The translations under genes were made by a program, and so were the position numbers. The notes beneath the pieces are model-generated. The model ran no database searches. It worked only from the letters and a program-made list of their open reading frames with translations, and had not been told where the DNA came from. Shown piece after piece: positions 9,229-17,578 of a stretch of DNA of 64,000 nt. The DNA comes from Nostoc sp. FACHB-973. Lineage in GTDB: Bacteria; Cyanobacteriota; Cyanobacteriia; Cyanobacteriales; Nostocaceae. The stretch spans positions 1 to 64,000 of the forward strand of contig NZ_JACJSJ010000007.1 in NCBI RefSeq assembly GCF_014698115.1, read 5' to 3'. The number at the start of each line of letters is the position of its first letter. Positions within the stretch are counted from its first letter, which is position 1.

Positions 9229-9250
9229 AATCTCAGAATTTAGATAAATA

Positions 9251-9280
9251 AAACCCCACCCTGAGGTGGGGTTTTGTTTT
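9251..9280 (+). terminator. intrinsic terminator of the porin gene
   Basis: Stem AAACCCCACC / GGTGGGGTTT around a CTGA loop, continuing into a T-rich tail (TTTTGTTTTG). It begins about 20 bp after the porin stop codon. Confidence 0.92.
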
Positions 9281-9297
9281 GTTGAGGAAAAAATTGG

Positions 9298-9558
9298 CTA
9301 TGTAGGATTATAATCTGGCTGGTTGGATATATCTTTTGGGGGGCGATCGCTACTCCAAGCCCACCACACACAACCACAGTGACAAGAATAGAACTCTTGC
9401 CATTTACGACGACGGTCTTCTGTAAGCACGGGCGATCGCCGATTTAACCAAACTTTTTCAGCTTCAAGGCTACTTGAGGAGCAACTAGGACAGCAAAACT
9501 TGTAGGCATGTATTGCCTTATTTGTCCATTCAGGTGCGAGGGGAGCAAAAGCGTCCAT
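9298..9558 (-). CDS. small zinc-ribbon-like protein
   Basis: An 86-residue protein beginning MDAFAPLAPEWTNKAIHAYK. It has two paired-Cys knuckles, CCPSC near residue 23 and CHCGC near residue 62, as in a zinc ribbon, and is Trp/Arg-rich towards the end. I use ATG at 9558. The longer frame to 9594 runs into STRR-like sequence (SLLP) and looks like read-through upstream. It converges on the porin gene, sharing its terminator region. Zinc binding is inferred from the four-cysteine spacing; function is unknown. Confidence 0.72.
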   Translation of the reverse strand: MDAFAPLAPEWTNKAIHAYKFCCPSCSSSSLEAEKVWLNRRSPVLTEDRRRKWQEFYSCHCGCVWWAWSSDRPPKDISNQPDYNPT

Positions 9559-9976
9559 GATTAGGACAGGGAGTAGGGAATAGGGAGGAGCCACTGCGGT
9601 CTTGGGGTTTCCCCAAGTGGAGCAAGTGGCGTTGGGGAATAGTGTAGTTCAATCTGAAAAACACTGTAAAATGAGTGAATCAATATTCTTAAGAGTTTGT
9701 CTATCCTATTGATATGTCTGAATCTATAGAACCTTTCAACAATAGAACACTTATTTTTTAAGAGTATTAACGAGACATTACAAATCAAAGACTAACACAA
9801 AAAGTTTATCTTTTTCATATCTTCCACCAGTTTTCAGGGCAGGCTCGACGCCCACCCTACAAATCTAGATAATTTTTGTGGTATGGGCATCTTGACCGTC
9901 CTACTATTCTCAATTCTGAGAAATTCAATATTTTAGGAACTAGTCAGTATGCACATTATGGCTAATAATTAAAATT
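9559..9976. other. intergenic, STRR and dispersed-repeat fragments
   Basis: The left part (about 9567-9645) is STRR-like sequence (GGGAGTA, GGGAATA heptamers). At about 9833-9865 is a GGGCAGGCTCGACGCCCACCCTAC element with hairpin potential, of a kind I know as dispersed in Nostoc genomes. No gene is supported; a 75-codon minus ORF here looks spurious. Confidence 0.5.
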
Positions 9977-10579
9977 ATGGAGCCAAATGTTGAAATTCGC
10001 CGTTTATTAGATGTGATGCCTGCTTCTGGTCGGATGACGACAAAAATTGTTAGCAAGCCGGAGCAAGCAAAAGTAATTGACGCCTCCTTTCCTCAACCCT
10101 GGAATCAGGCGCGACCAATATACATTAATTTCGATTTGTGGCGTCGCCTGACAAAGCCACAACGAGACTTGGTGCTGTTGCAGGTGGTTAGCTGGTTGAC
10201 AGGAGTGAGGTGGTTTAAACCCGACATTTATCAAGGTGTAGTGCTGGTGGGGTTGTTGGGTGGATTATTGGAAGCAGGACAATCGGATGTGGTGGGTGTA
10301 GCCGTAGCTGGGGGATTAAGTGCGATCGCCTTTGTTCGCATCTGGCGGACTAATAAATCTCAAGAGTCAGAGTTAAACGCTGATACAGCAGCAATTCGGG
10401 TAGCACAACGGCGCGGTTATTCAGAAGTTGAAGCAGCACAGCACTTGTTATCTGCAATTGAGGCGGTAGCCAAAATTGAAGGGCGTTCCAGTTTAAATTT
10501 TACCGAATTGATTCGTTGCCAAAACTTAAGAGCGATCGCTGGTTTGTCACCAGTGAGTATGCCAGAAAATTATCAGTAA
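9977..10579 (+). CDS. DUF3318-family conserved cyanobacterial protein
   Basis: A 200-residue protein that I recognise as the DUF3318 type. It has a polar N-terminal part with MEPNVEIRRLLDVMPASGRM, a middle INFDLWRRLTKPQRDLVLL, two hydrophobic segments at about 82-100 and 105-120, and a helical C-terminal part with LNADTAAIRVAQRRGYSEVE. It is probably a membrane-associated protein with two short hydrophobic segments. Function is unknown in this family as far as I know. The start ATG begins the conserved part directly. It is a single-gene unit flanked by spacers of more than 300 bp. Confidence 0.8.
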   Translation: MEPNVEIRRLLDVMPASGRMTTKIVSKPEQAKVIDASFPQPWNQARPIYINFDLWRRLTKPQRDLVLLQVVSWLTGVRWFKPDIYQGVVLVGLLGGLLEAGQSDVVGVAVAGGLSAIAFVRIWRTNKSQESELNADTAAIRVAQRRGYSEVEAAQHLLSAIEAVAKIEGRSSLNFTELIRCQNLRAIAGLSPVSMPENYQ

Positions 10580-10903
10580 AAATGAGTCATAATTCATAAG
10601 TTGGCAGGCAGAAAGTAAAATCTGCTCAGTTAAATCATTTCATTGATTGAAATTTTACGTTTAATTATGTCTACCTACTTAAAAAGTAGAAATTTAGAAT
10701 ACCCTACCCATAAAGAGATAGAGTTTTAATCAGCAATAATGTTTAAATTTTTTTGCCCGGAATCGGCAAGGGTTTAAACCAATATTCAGACGTTTGTGGA
10801 CACGACGAATAGCTACTCTATCACTCAGTCAGACTCCAATTGATGCTGAATTATGACTCTTTATTTCTGAATTCTTCTTTATAAATTTCATTTTGCGTTA
10901 ACA
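10580..10903. other. intergenic, AT-rich
   Basis: About 320 bp of AT-rich spacer upstream of the glycosyltransferase gene. It includes a short TTTCTGAATTCTTC STRR-like fragment near 10862. No gene or clear hairpin was found. Confidence 0.45.
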
Positions 10904-12454
10904 ATGTTAAACAAAAAAATCATCAATTATACTTCAAAATTACCTTTTTATTCTCCTTGGTTTATTATAATTATTTTCTCTATTCTTGGTTTAATAGGTA
11001 TTCTTAACCATTCGATGTGGCGAGATGAACTAAATCCCTGGCTTATTGTCAGAGACAGTGAATCTTTTGTGGATTTAATTGCAAATATTCGTTATGAAGG
11101 TCATCCTGTTCTATGGTATTTTTCCCTGGCAATTCTGAGGAAAATAGTTGACAATCCTATTATTATGCAAATTTTTCATTGGGCAATTACTGTTGTCTCA
11201 GTTACTCTTTTTTGCCTATATAGTCCTTTTAAATATCAACAAAAGTTTCTATTTTGCTTTGGTTACTTTACTTTTTACGAATATCTTTTAATTTCTCGAA
11301 ACTATGCCTTTAGTGTGTTGTTTGTTTTTGCATTCTGCACAATTTTCTCATCCAGAAAAATAACTTATGCTTATTTAGCAATTTTATTGGGCTTACTAGC
11401 AAATAGTAGTGCTTATGGTTTATTGGTATCATTTTCTTTATCATTGACTTTGCTAGCTGAATTTTGTTTTGATAGTGAACATCGCAAACAGTATTTTAAT
11501 CAAAGTCAAAAATATGATTTATTTTTAAGTATTCTAATTACCATATTCTCTTTTATTCTATCCATTTATATTATTACTCCTCCAGCAGATAGTTATCTTT
11601 ATGGTGGGTTAAATAATGGCTGGGTAATGCAATTAGATTTCCGGCATTTGTTGAGAAGCATAGGTAGAATATTTGGTAGTTATTTATTAATTATTCCTCA
11701 ACATAAAAAATGGCTAGATTTAATTATTTGTGCGATAATTACTTTATTCATTGCAATTTTAACCTTCATTAAATTATCTAAAAAGCCAGTCGCTTTATTT
11801 TTATACATTATCGGAAATTGCATAATATTTGCCTTTACATACCTGAGATTTACAGGTATGCCTCGACATTTTGGACATTTCTATCTAATTCTGATAGCGG
11901 CTTTATGGCTGGGAAGTTATTATCAAGATTCTCTAGTTTTATTCAATAAGTTTTCTCTTCGTCCAAATTCAATTACATTTGTTCAAAAATGGCATCATCT
12001 GGCTTTGATGTTAATTCTTTATGTCCAGTTTCTGGGCGGTATTTATAGTTTTTCCAGAGATTTAGTTCTACCATTTTCTGCCAGTCGTGAAACGGCTCAA
12101 TATATTCAAAAAGCTGGGTTAGATAATGAGTTTATTGTTGCCAGTAGAGATGCGAATATGGCTCCTTTATCGGGTTATCTCAATCGAAAGTTTTACTATC
12201 CTGAGCTTCAAAAAATGGGAAGCTTCACCCTATTTAACAAAGGTCGTCAAGATGTTGAACAAGTTCAGATATTAAGCCAAATTAATTCTCTATTAAAAAA
12301 TCAAGATGAGGAAAAGAAAATTTTGCTGATTTTAAATCAAAAACTTAATGTCAACCGCAACGATTTGAAGATTGTTCCGATTAAAGATTTTCAGAGAAAC
12401 TGGGTGGATAGTGAACGATATTATCTTTATTGGGTAGGTGGTACTAATTCGTAA
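10904..12454 (+). CDS. GT-C membrane glycosyltransferase (family 39-like)
   Basis: A 516-residue multipass membrane protein with about 10-11 hydrophobic segments. The first segment (about 18-35) is followed by the acidic loop HSMWRDELNPW (D41/E42), the position of the catalytic acidic pair in GT-C enzymes that use polyprenyl-phosphate sugars. EGHPVLWY in the next loop is typical of this cyanobacterial subgroup. A soluble C-terminal region of about 120 residues follows the last segment. It is expected to transfer a sugar to a lipid or cell-surface polymer on the outer face of the cytoplasmic membrane; the substrate is unknown. The stop codon TAA lies inside a TAATTCG heptamer tract. No neighbouring gene indicates the pathway. 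Confidence 0.75.
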   Translation: MLNKKIINYTSKLPFYSPWFIIIIFSILGLIGILNHSMWRDELNPWLIVRDSESFVDLIANIRYEGHPVLWYFSLAILRKIVDNPIIMQIFHWAITVVSVTLFCLYSPFKYQQKFLFCFGYFTFYEYLLISRNYAFSVLFVFAFCTIFSSRKITYAYLAILLGLLANSSAYGLLVSFSLSLTLLAEFCFDSEHRKQYFNQSQKYDLFLSILITIFSFILSIYIITPPADSYLYGGLNNGWVMQLDFRHLLRSIGRIFGSYLLIIPQHKKWLDLIICAIITLFIAILTFIKLSKKPVALFLYIIGNCIIFAFTYLRFTGMPRHFGHFYLILIAALWLGSYYQDSLVLFNKFSLRPNSITFVQKWHHLALMLILYVQFLGGIYSFSRDLVLPFSASRETAQYIQKAGLDNEFIVASRDANMAPLSGYLNRKFYYPELQKMGSFTLFNKGRQDVEQVQILSQINSLLKNQDEEKKILLILNQKLNVNRNDLKIVPIKDFQRNWVDSERYYLYWVGGTNS

Positions 12455-12478
12455 TTCGTAATTCGTAATTCGTAATTA
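12446..12478. repeat. STRR heptamer tract overlapping a stop codon
   Basis: About four to five copies of TAATTCG in tandem. The first full copy supplies the TAA stop of the upstream glycosyltransferase. Confidence 0.85.
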
Positions 12479-12951
12479 ATAAAGTCTTGCTTAGTCTGGC
12501 TTTCAGGGTTTCGATCTGTTTCATTATTTTCAGTAAATGGTATGAAGTATAAAAATAATGCATTAGAAAAATTTGAAGTTATCAAGTAGATTACGCTAGT
12601 CCATAGCAGAAGATATTTCATTAAAGCTACAACAAGGAACTAATCCTGCTCCCTTAGGCGTTTTAAAGCACTGTTCTGTTTTGGAAACTAAAGGCTTGAT
12701 TGTTCTACAAGGAGAATGTGCCGCTGAAACACCCAAAAATCAAGCTTTTATATCGTTAGACTAGCTTGCCACTATCGATAACTAGCTGTGATGGGTGAGG
12801 CTACTTTACACTGGAATAGGAGAATGTGTCGTTAATTGACTGAGATGTCACAGACTCAGGAGTTTATTCATACCTTACCGATGTTGGTTATGAACTACTT
12901 ACCTCGTGTGGTAAAACTTAATTTAAATTTTGTCAGTTACTAACGGAGTTG
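12455..12951. other. intergenic with one possible gene remnant
   Basis: About 500 bp with the STRR tract at its left edge and a 54-codon protein-like stretch without a start codon at 12600-12764. The remainder shows no structure I can support. Confidence 0.4.
12600..12764 (+). pseudogene. possible gene fragment, 54 codons, no start
   Basis: After an in-frame TAG at 12597, an open stretch of 54 codons reads SIAEDISLKLQQGTNPAP and continues with LKHCSVLETKGLIVLQ. Its composition is protein-like and amphipathic, and it then stops at TAG. There is no ATG/GTG/TTG near the beginning that would start it. It resembles the end of a decayed gene, but I cannot name the parent. Confidence 0.3.
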
Positions 12952-12957
12952 ATGAGA

Positions 12958-13146
12958 ATGAACTTTATTGTTTTTGTCTTAGTAGTGGTTTATGTAGGCG
13001 GCGTTTGGAAGTTTTGGAATGGGTTTGGACGGACTAATTTTAATCCAACTTTGACCAATCGCATTGGTTTATCTTTGCTATGGCCAGCTTTGTTTATTAC
13101 TAACCAATCCTATCGTCGAAACTTTAGAAAGGCATTAAAGGGCTAG
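12958..13146 (+). CDS. small membrane protein, 62 aa
   Basis: A short protein with an N-terminal transmembrane helix (about residues 2-18, FIVFVLVVVYVGGVW), then a polar segment FGRTNFNPTLTNR, a second weaker hydrophobic stretch LSLLWPALFI and a basic tail RRNFRKALKG. ATG at 12958 is chosen because GGAG at 12945-12948 lies nine bases before it. The earlier in-frame TTG and ATG (12949, 12952) are too close to that site. Similar short proteins with a GLSLLWPALFI-type segment are common in cyanobacteria, but the function is unknown to me. It ends before a strong hairpin. Confidence 0.7.
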   Translation: MNFIVFVLVVVYVGGVWKFWNGFGRTNFNPTLTNRIGLSLLWPALFITNQSYRRNFRKALKG

Positions 13147-13187
13147 ATTTTACTATTAAGTTATTTGAACTTGATAGTGATATACAG

Positions 13188-13226
13188 CAGAATTCAGAAT
13201 TCAGGAGTCAGAATTCAGAATTAGAA
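13188..13226. repeat. STRR heptamer tract
   Basis: AGAATTC/AGGAGTC heptamers between convergent genes, the same family as the tract at 48338-48396. Confidence 0.75.
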
Positions 13227-13299
13227 TAGTTGCTCTACCTAGCTTTGAGACCTAGATAGTGAACTTTACTAACTTTAAATCTGCTGTAAATGCAAGCCA

Positions 13300-13334
13300 C
13301 CAACCCCCCTTTCCTAGTAGGAAAGGGGGGTTGG
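13300..13334. terminator. strong hairpin between convergent genes
   Basis: A perfect 15-bp stem (CCAACCCCCCTTTCC and its complement) with a TAGTA loop lies between two converging genes. There is no T tract, so it may act as a bidirectional barrier or mRNA 3' stabiliser rather than a classical terminator. Confidence 0.6.
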
Positions 13335-13386
13335 ATCTACTTATCCTAAAAGGAGAGAAATTAGGGAAGGAATAAGTTCCTAAGGT

Positions 13387-13785
13387 TTATTTGCCATTGG
13401 TGAGAAGATGGATTGCTCCACCTACGGCTGCGCCATCAATAGCATTGCCAAGGGTATCTTTGCGATCGCCAGTAATTACACCAGTCAATGCGCTAGCGCC
13501 TGCACCGACACCGATATCTTGACCAGCGTTGCGGTGACGGCGATCGCCTCTGAGTCCATTTGCACCGTTCACGGCTGCACCAGTGGCACCACCTTTAACA
13601 GCATTACCTAAGAAACTACCATTTCCCCTAATAGCCCCGGTTACCACATTGGTAGCAGCCCCAATACCGATATCGCGTAGTACTTGATCGTCAGCAGCAG
13701 CCGGTTTAGCGGGTACTAGAGTAACACCAGCTAAGCTTGCAGCCATGAGGCTGGGTAAAAGTGTGCGTTTTAGGATTGTATTCAT
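13387..13785 (-). CDS. exported glycine-zipper-like protein
   Basis: A 132-residue protein with a Sec signal peptide (about 1-31, cleavage near AKPAAA-DD). The mature part holds two similar segments of about 45 residues: IGIGAATNVVTGAIRGNG with GNAVKGGATGAAVNG, then IGVGAGASALTGVITGD with GNAIDGAAVGGAIH. The G-x3-G spacing is that of glycine-zipper proteins, which associate with or insert into membranes. The internal duplication is clear. It probably acts in the periplasm or outer membrane. It is a single gene with no informative neighbour and no exact function assigned. Confidence 0.75.
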   Translation of the reverse strand: MNTILKRTLLPSLMAASLAGVTLVPAKPAAADDQVLRDIGIGAATNVVTGAIRGNGSFLGNAVKGGATGAAVNGANGLRGDRRHRNAGQDIGVGAGASALTGVITGDRKDTLGNAIDGAAVGGAIHLLTNGK

Positions 13786-14119
13786 TATGTTACCTTCTCA
13801 AAACATCAAACAATTGAATAAAGTTCAAAGTTACTGGGGTCAGACAAAATCTGATTTTTTCGTTTGGACAACAGCAACTATTTATTGTTTGAGAACACAT
13901 ACATCATGACATTTACAAAGCCATAATTACTTCTACTCAAAGCATGAAGTTATATTCAGTCTAGAGAAGGCCTTGGCTATTTATTCGGTCATTCTGGCGA
14001 CTACACATTGACAAAACATCTTAAATATGTAGTAGGGTTTTCGGGACATGAAAGTTTGATTTGTGATGCTAAACCACGTAGTGTTTACCGTATCTATCTA
14101 AAGATAGTTGGCAAAATAG
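13786..14119. other. intergenic, nothing recognised
   Basis: About 330 bp. It includes the upstream region of the glycine-zipper gene. No ORF with protein-like composition and no clear hairpin was seen. Confidence 0.4.
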
Positions 14120-14848
14120 TTAAACTAATTCGTCGGGGTTAATATTTAATTCTCTGAGCTTAGCAGCTAAGCGTTCTGAACGCTCCCATCCTGTCTGTAG
14201 CAAATTACCTTGATTATCCCACCAGCGCAGCCAAGGTAATTCTAGATTTTGATAGCGACCTTGCCAGATTCCCAATTCTACACCCATCGGTTCAATGGGA
14301 TAATGTCCGCGATCGTTTGCAGGTACTAGTTGATATTCACCTCTGAGCAATTGATACACCTCGACACTGGCTTTTTTCACTTCATAAATGCCATAGAAGG
14401 GAACTCTAATTGCTTGCTCATAAACCCAAAACTTACCTGTAATTGGTGTTTTGTCTCGTTCTTCGTCACCATTCCCAGAGACAAATTCCAAAACAATTAA
14501 CGGCGCTACGTATTCTTGCCACAATACATAAGAACGGCGTACTTGACCATTTAAAGTCGGCGGGACATTTGGCACATAAAACCAGTCTGGTGCTTCGGCG
14601 TCTCTTTCCGGTGGTTCAGTAATTCGCCAATAGATACCGCTATCTTGACCAATGCAATATTGTCCATCAGGGTGCAACTTCTGCAAAATTGGCTCAATAG
14701 AATCCGTCAGCAATATGCTTTGGGGATGTTCTTGCAGATTTTTGCCTCCGGCACGCTTCGCGAACACAAATTTGCCGTCGGATTCTGGTAGCTGCGTATG
14801 GTCTGGTAGGGTTGATTCAATGCCTAATGGTGTCTGTGCTGAGGTCAT
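14120..14848 (-). CDS. Uma2-family (DUF820) PD-(D/E)xK nuclease-like protein
   Basis: A 242-residue Uma2 protein. The core reads YVAPLIVLEFVSGNGDEERD, then KFWVYEQAIRVPFYGIYEV, followed by a C-terminal segment with ELPWLRWWDNQGNLLQTGWERSE, quoted in part. The acidic residue after LIVLE and the later E/K residues fit the restriction-endonuclease-like fold of the family, whose members are expanded in cyanobacteria and have unproven substrates. The start is secure: AGGAGG lies six bases before ATG 14848. A close paralogue lies at 38853-39626, sharing LPDHTQLP(E/D)SDG and FVFAKRAGGKNLQEHPQSI. It sits just downstream of the subtilase/AAA+ pair, on the same strand. Confidence 0.85.
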   Translation of the reverse strand: MTSAQTPLGIESTLPDHTQLPESDGKFVFAKRAGGKNLQEHPQSILLTDSIEPILQKLHPDGQYCIGQDSGIYWRITEPPERDAEAPDWFYVPNVPPTLNGQVRRSYVLWQEYVAPLIVLEFVSGNGDEERDKTPITGKFWVYEQAIRVPFYGIYEVKKASVEVYQLLRGEYQLVPANDRGHYPIEPMGVELGIWQGRYQNLELPWLRWWDNQGNLLQTGWERSERLAAKLRELNINPDELV

Positions 14849-14926
14849 GGGAACCTCCTAGATTTGGGGGGTTAATATGTAATATGGCATTTTTTTAGGG
14901 TGTGGAGGTGCGATCGCTTCAGCTAC

Positions 14927-17551
14927 CTACAATAAAGATTGGGCTTCTATCTCCGTTTGAATTTCTGTTTCAACTTGAGCTTCAACAAGTGGGGTATGAA
15001 TTGGAATATTCGTTTGTGTGGCTTCAAAGCTAACAACTAGAGAGTATGGAACCTCAGCGTATGGATCGTTATTCCAACCTTCATGCCCTACTACTGCAAT
15101 ACAGAATGCATCTCTAAGGTGATAAGATTTTACGAAAGCCCAATCCTTCTGAATTGTCCCTATACTTCTTGATACATTCTTGATTGTTTTATAATGCTTC
15201 TCTTTACCAAGAGTCCATGTAAAGAGTTCATCCCCCTTGTCAGCATCTTTTGGCACATTGTAATTAGCTAAAACCCTGCCAAGAAAATGCTTTGGATCTT
15301 CTCCTTGTTTACTACACTCCCAGTCAAGCCAAGTTGAAAGATACTTTCTTCTATTACGCCGAGTTCGACGCGGTTCAGCTTTATATGACAAAGTAATTTC
15401 TATCAGAATCTCAAATTCTTCTCCAGGCGATCTCAGACTATTCGGTAGTTTGACCTGATAAATATGAGCATCTCCAGCTTTAATTAGCTGTTCTCCTCGT
15501 GTAATTAATGTACTACGATTTGGAGTATTACTCAAGGCACGCTCAAGGTTTGGAATACCATATCCAATTTGACGAATAACATTCTTCTTTTCTTCATCAC
15601 TCTTTGCTATAGCCCATTCTGGCCATCGGGCTGATTGAACAATTAATGCCCGATATAATAAGCATTTTTCCTGAGGAAACTCAGCAGCAAGACAAGCCGC
15701 AATATGGCTTACTTTTGGTGTTGCGAATGAAGTTCCAAAAGTGTCAGAAGCGACTATAGGAGTAGAACCAGTACCTAAAGTTGACCTTACTAACTCAGGA
15801 CCTGTACCTGCGATACAAGTAATATTTGGTGGCTGACCTTCATCTTTGACAAGATCACCACCATACTCAACCACCTCTGGTTTAATAGTGTCCCATATAC
15901 CCAGCCCAGAGCAAGAAAATGCTGATGGTTGGTCTTTTTCTCCTAATGAACACCAAGATAAGTCACAGAAAGAATTTCGAGTAATTGAGCCAACAGTTAA
16001 TGCTTGAAGGCTTTGAGCTGGATTAGCAATCCTACAAGAGTTCTCAGAAAGATAGTCTGGGTAAGGTCTACCTGCTAAAATATGAGATTTAATAGATAGT
16101 CTTGTTGAAATTCGATGACTTTCTACAGGAATATTTCCAGCAGATACGATGAAAAGAATATCTTTTTCATATGTTAATTTATCAATAGCTGCTGCCCAAG
16201 CACTCATATACCTAGTTCTACAAGGAACATCTCCATTAATAGAGTGATTAAAAATTCTTGTTCCTGTTTGACTATAGTAGAAGTCTACGATGTTTTCTAG
16301 GAGTATAGGCGGATATAATTTGTCAGATAATCTACAATTACTATCCAGCACTCTTGCATTTTGAAGCCAACAAATTGCTTGATGGGTTCCACTCCGAGGT
16401 ACACTTATTGGATAAAGCACTGCTCCAGCAACTCTGGTTCCATGACCACCATTACTCACCAGATCAGCAGTTAAGTTTAATTCTAAAGGAATCCAAGATT
16501 TTGAGTTATGCGAATCAATGGCATTTTTTAAAAGAGGATGCTGCTCTTGAATACCACTATCAATTACACAGACATTAGGTGCATTTGCTTCTGGTGCTTG
16601 TAAAACTGAAGATATATTACTAATATTAGATATTTCACCATTAGGAAAAAATGGTTCAGCAATGTTATCTTTTTCAGTAACTTCAAAGACATAAGAGAAA
16701 TTAAATACTAAATCTTTTAAGCAGAGACCAGATATTTGAATTAGGCATGAAAAACTATCTGGTGCTTCAGAGAATTCAGGAGGATTATCTTCAATAAAGC
16801 TACTTAAAAGCTTACCATTATATTTATATTTAGGATTGCTAATAAAATTCATCAAGTCTTGTTGTCTCCTTGATGCCAAATCATCCCATTCATCATATGT
16901 CACATCACGATTACTAATCCATTTGTTGATTGCTTTTACATAATTTTCAGGTTTTTTATAATTTTTCTGCTCTGGATAATCACTTAATTTTGTTGTAGTT
17001 CCTAAACAAGATATACCTACCTCAACAACATAAACCTGTTCATCCTTTATTTGATCCCATTCCTCTAATAATTTTGAAGACAAAATAAATTCTGGACGTT
17101 GATTTTTGTCAAGAATATTCAATATTTTTGCAATTACACCACCACCTTTTTGCTCATTGAAAAATTTTTCTATTTTATCTTGAAGTTTAGTAAGGTTAGT
17201 ATCCGCAGACGCACCGATAATATATCCATCTTCTAACTCAGATATTATTTCTATATCGGAAGTTCTTAAATCATCTAAATCGAAAGTTTCCGGGTCAATC
17301 TGTAGTATTAAAGGCATGGAATCAGGAAGTATAAGTTTTTGATCTTCTTCTTGTTGCTGTTGAGTGATTTTCCAATCGTCAATGAGAGAAGATACTAATT
17401 CTTGGATTTTACTTCCGTGTCCCTGCCGATTAGACAAATTTATATGTGTCTGAGTATCTTTTTTATTACCACCGCCACCTAGAGATTTTGCTGTACCCTT
17501 GTCTGTCAACCTGAGATCGATATGCGGAAACCCTTGAAAACTTTCAACCAT
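14927..17551 (-). CDS. subtilisin-like protease, IetS-type
   Basis: An 874-residue S8-family protease without signal peptide, hence cytoplasmic. A divergent N-terminal half (about 1-320) precedes the catalytic domain. The triad is visible as D331 in VCVIDSGIQEQHPLL, H370 in GGHGTRVAGAV and S608 in FGTSFATPKVSHIAA, with the oxyanion Asn in FIVSAGNIP. A beta-rich C-terminal region of about 180 residues follows. ATG 17551 is chosen because TGGAG stands just before it; the longer TTG frame to 17569 is weaker. The start lies 27 bp after the AAA+ ATPase stop, implying co-translation. A two-gene AAA+ plus S8 arrangement is that of IetAS, described as a plasmid toxin-antitoxin pair and later as phage defence. 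Assignment is by architecture, not by alignment. Confidence 0.82.
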   Translation of the reverse strand: MVESFQGFPHIDLRLTDKGTAKSLGGGGNKKDTQTHINLSNRQGHGSKIQELVSSLIDDWKITQQQQEEDQKLILPDSMPLILQIDPETFDLDDLRTSDIEIISELEDGYIIGASADTNLTKLQDKIEKFFNEQKGGGVIAKILNILDKNQRPEFILSSKLLEEWDQIKDEQVYVVEVGISCLGTTTKLSDYPEQKNYKKPENYVKAINKWISNRDVTYDEWDDLASRRQQDLMNFISNPKYKYNGKLLSSFIEDNPPEFSEAPDSFSCLIQISGLCLKDLVFNFSYVFEVTEKDNIAEPFFPNGEISNISNISSVLQAPEANAPNVCVIDSGIQEQHPLLKNAIDSHNSKSWIPLELNLTADLVSNGGHGTRVAGAVLYPISVPRSGTHQAICWLQNARVLDSNCRLSDKLYPPILLENIVDFYYSQTGTRIFNHSINGDVPCRTRYMSAWAAAIDKLTYEKDILFIVSAGNIPVESHRISTRLSIKSHILAGRPYPDYLSENSCRIANPAQSLQALTVGSITRNSFCDLSWCSLGEKDQPSAFSCSGLGIWDTIKPEVVEYGGDLVKDEGQPPNITCIAGTGPELVRSTLGTGSTPIVASDTFGTSFATPKVSHIAACLAAEFPQEKCLLYRALIVQSARWPEWAIAKSDEEKKNVIRQIGYGIPNLERALSNTPNRSTLITRGEQLIKAGDAHIYQVKLPNSLRSPGEEFEILIEITLSYKAEPRRTRRNRRKYLSTWLDWECSKQGEDPKHFLGRVLANYNVPKDADKGDELFTWTLGKEKHYKTIKNVSRSIGTIQKDWAFVKSYHLRDAFCIAVVGHEGWNNDPYAEVPYSLVVSFEATQTNIPIHTPLVEAQVETEIQTEIEAQSLL

Positions 17552-17578
17552 TTTTTCTCCAGACACCAAAAATTAATA

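Noticed and set aside
12600-12764. Complete small gene at the gene-remnant site
   Set aside because: No start codon precedes the protein-like part, so it is listed only as a possible fragment.
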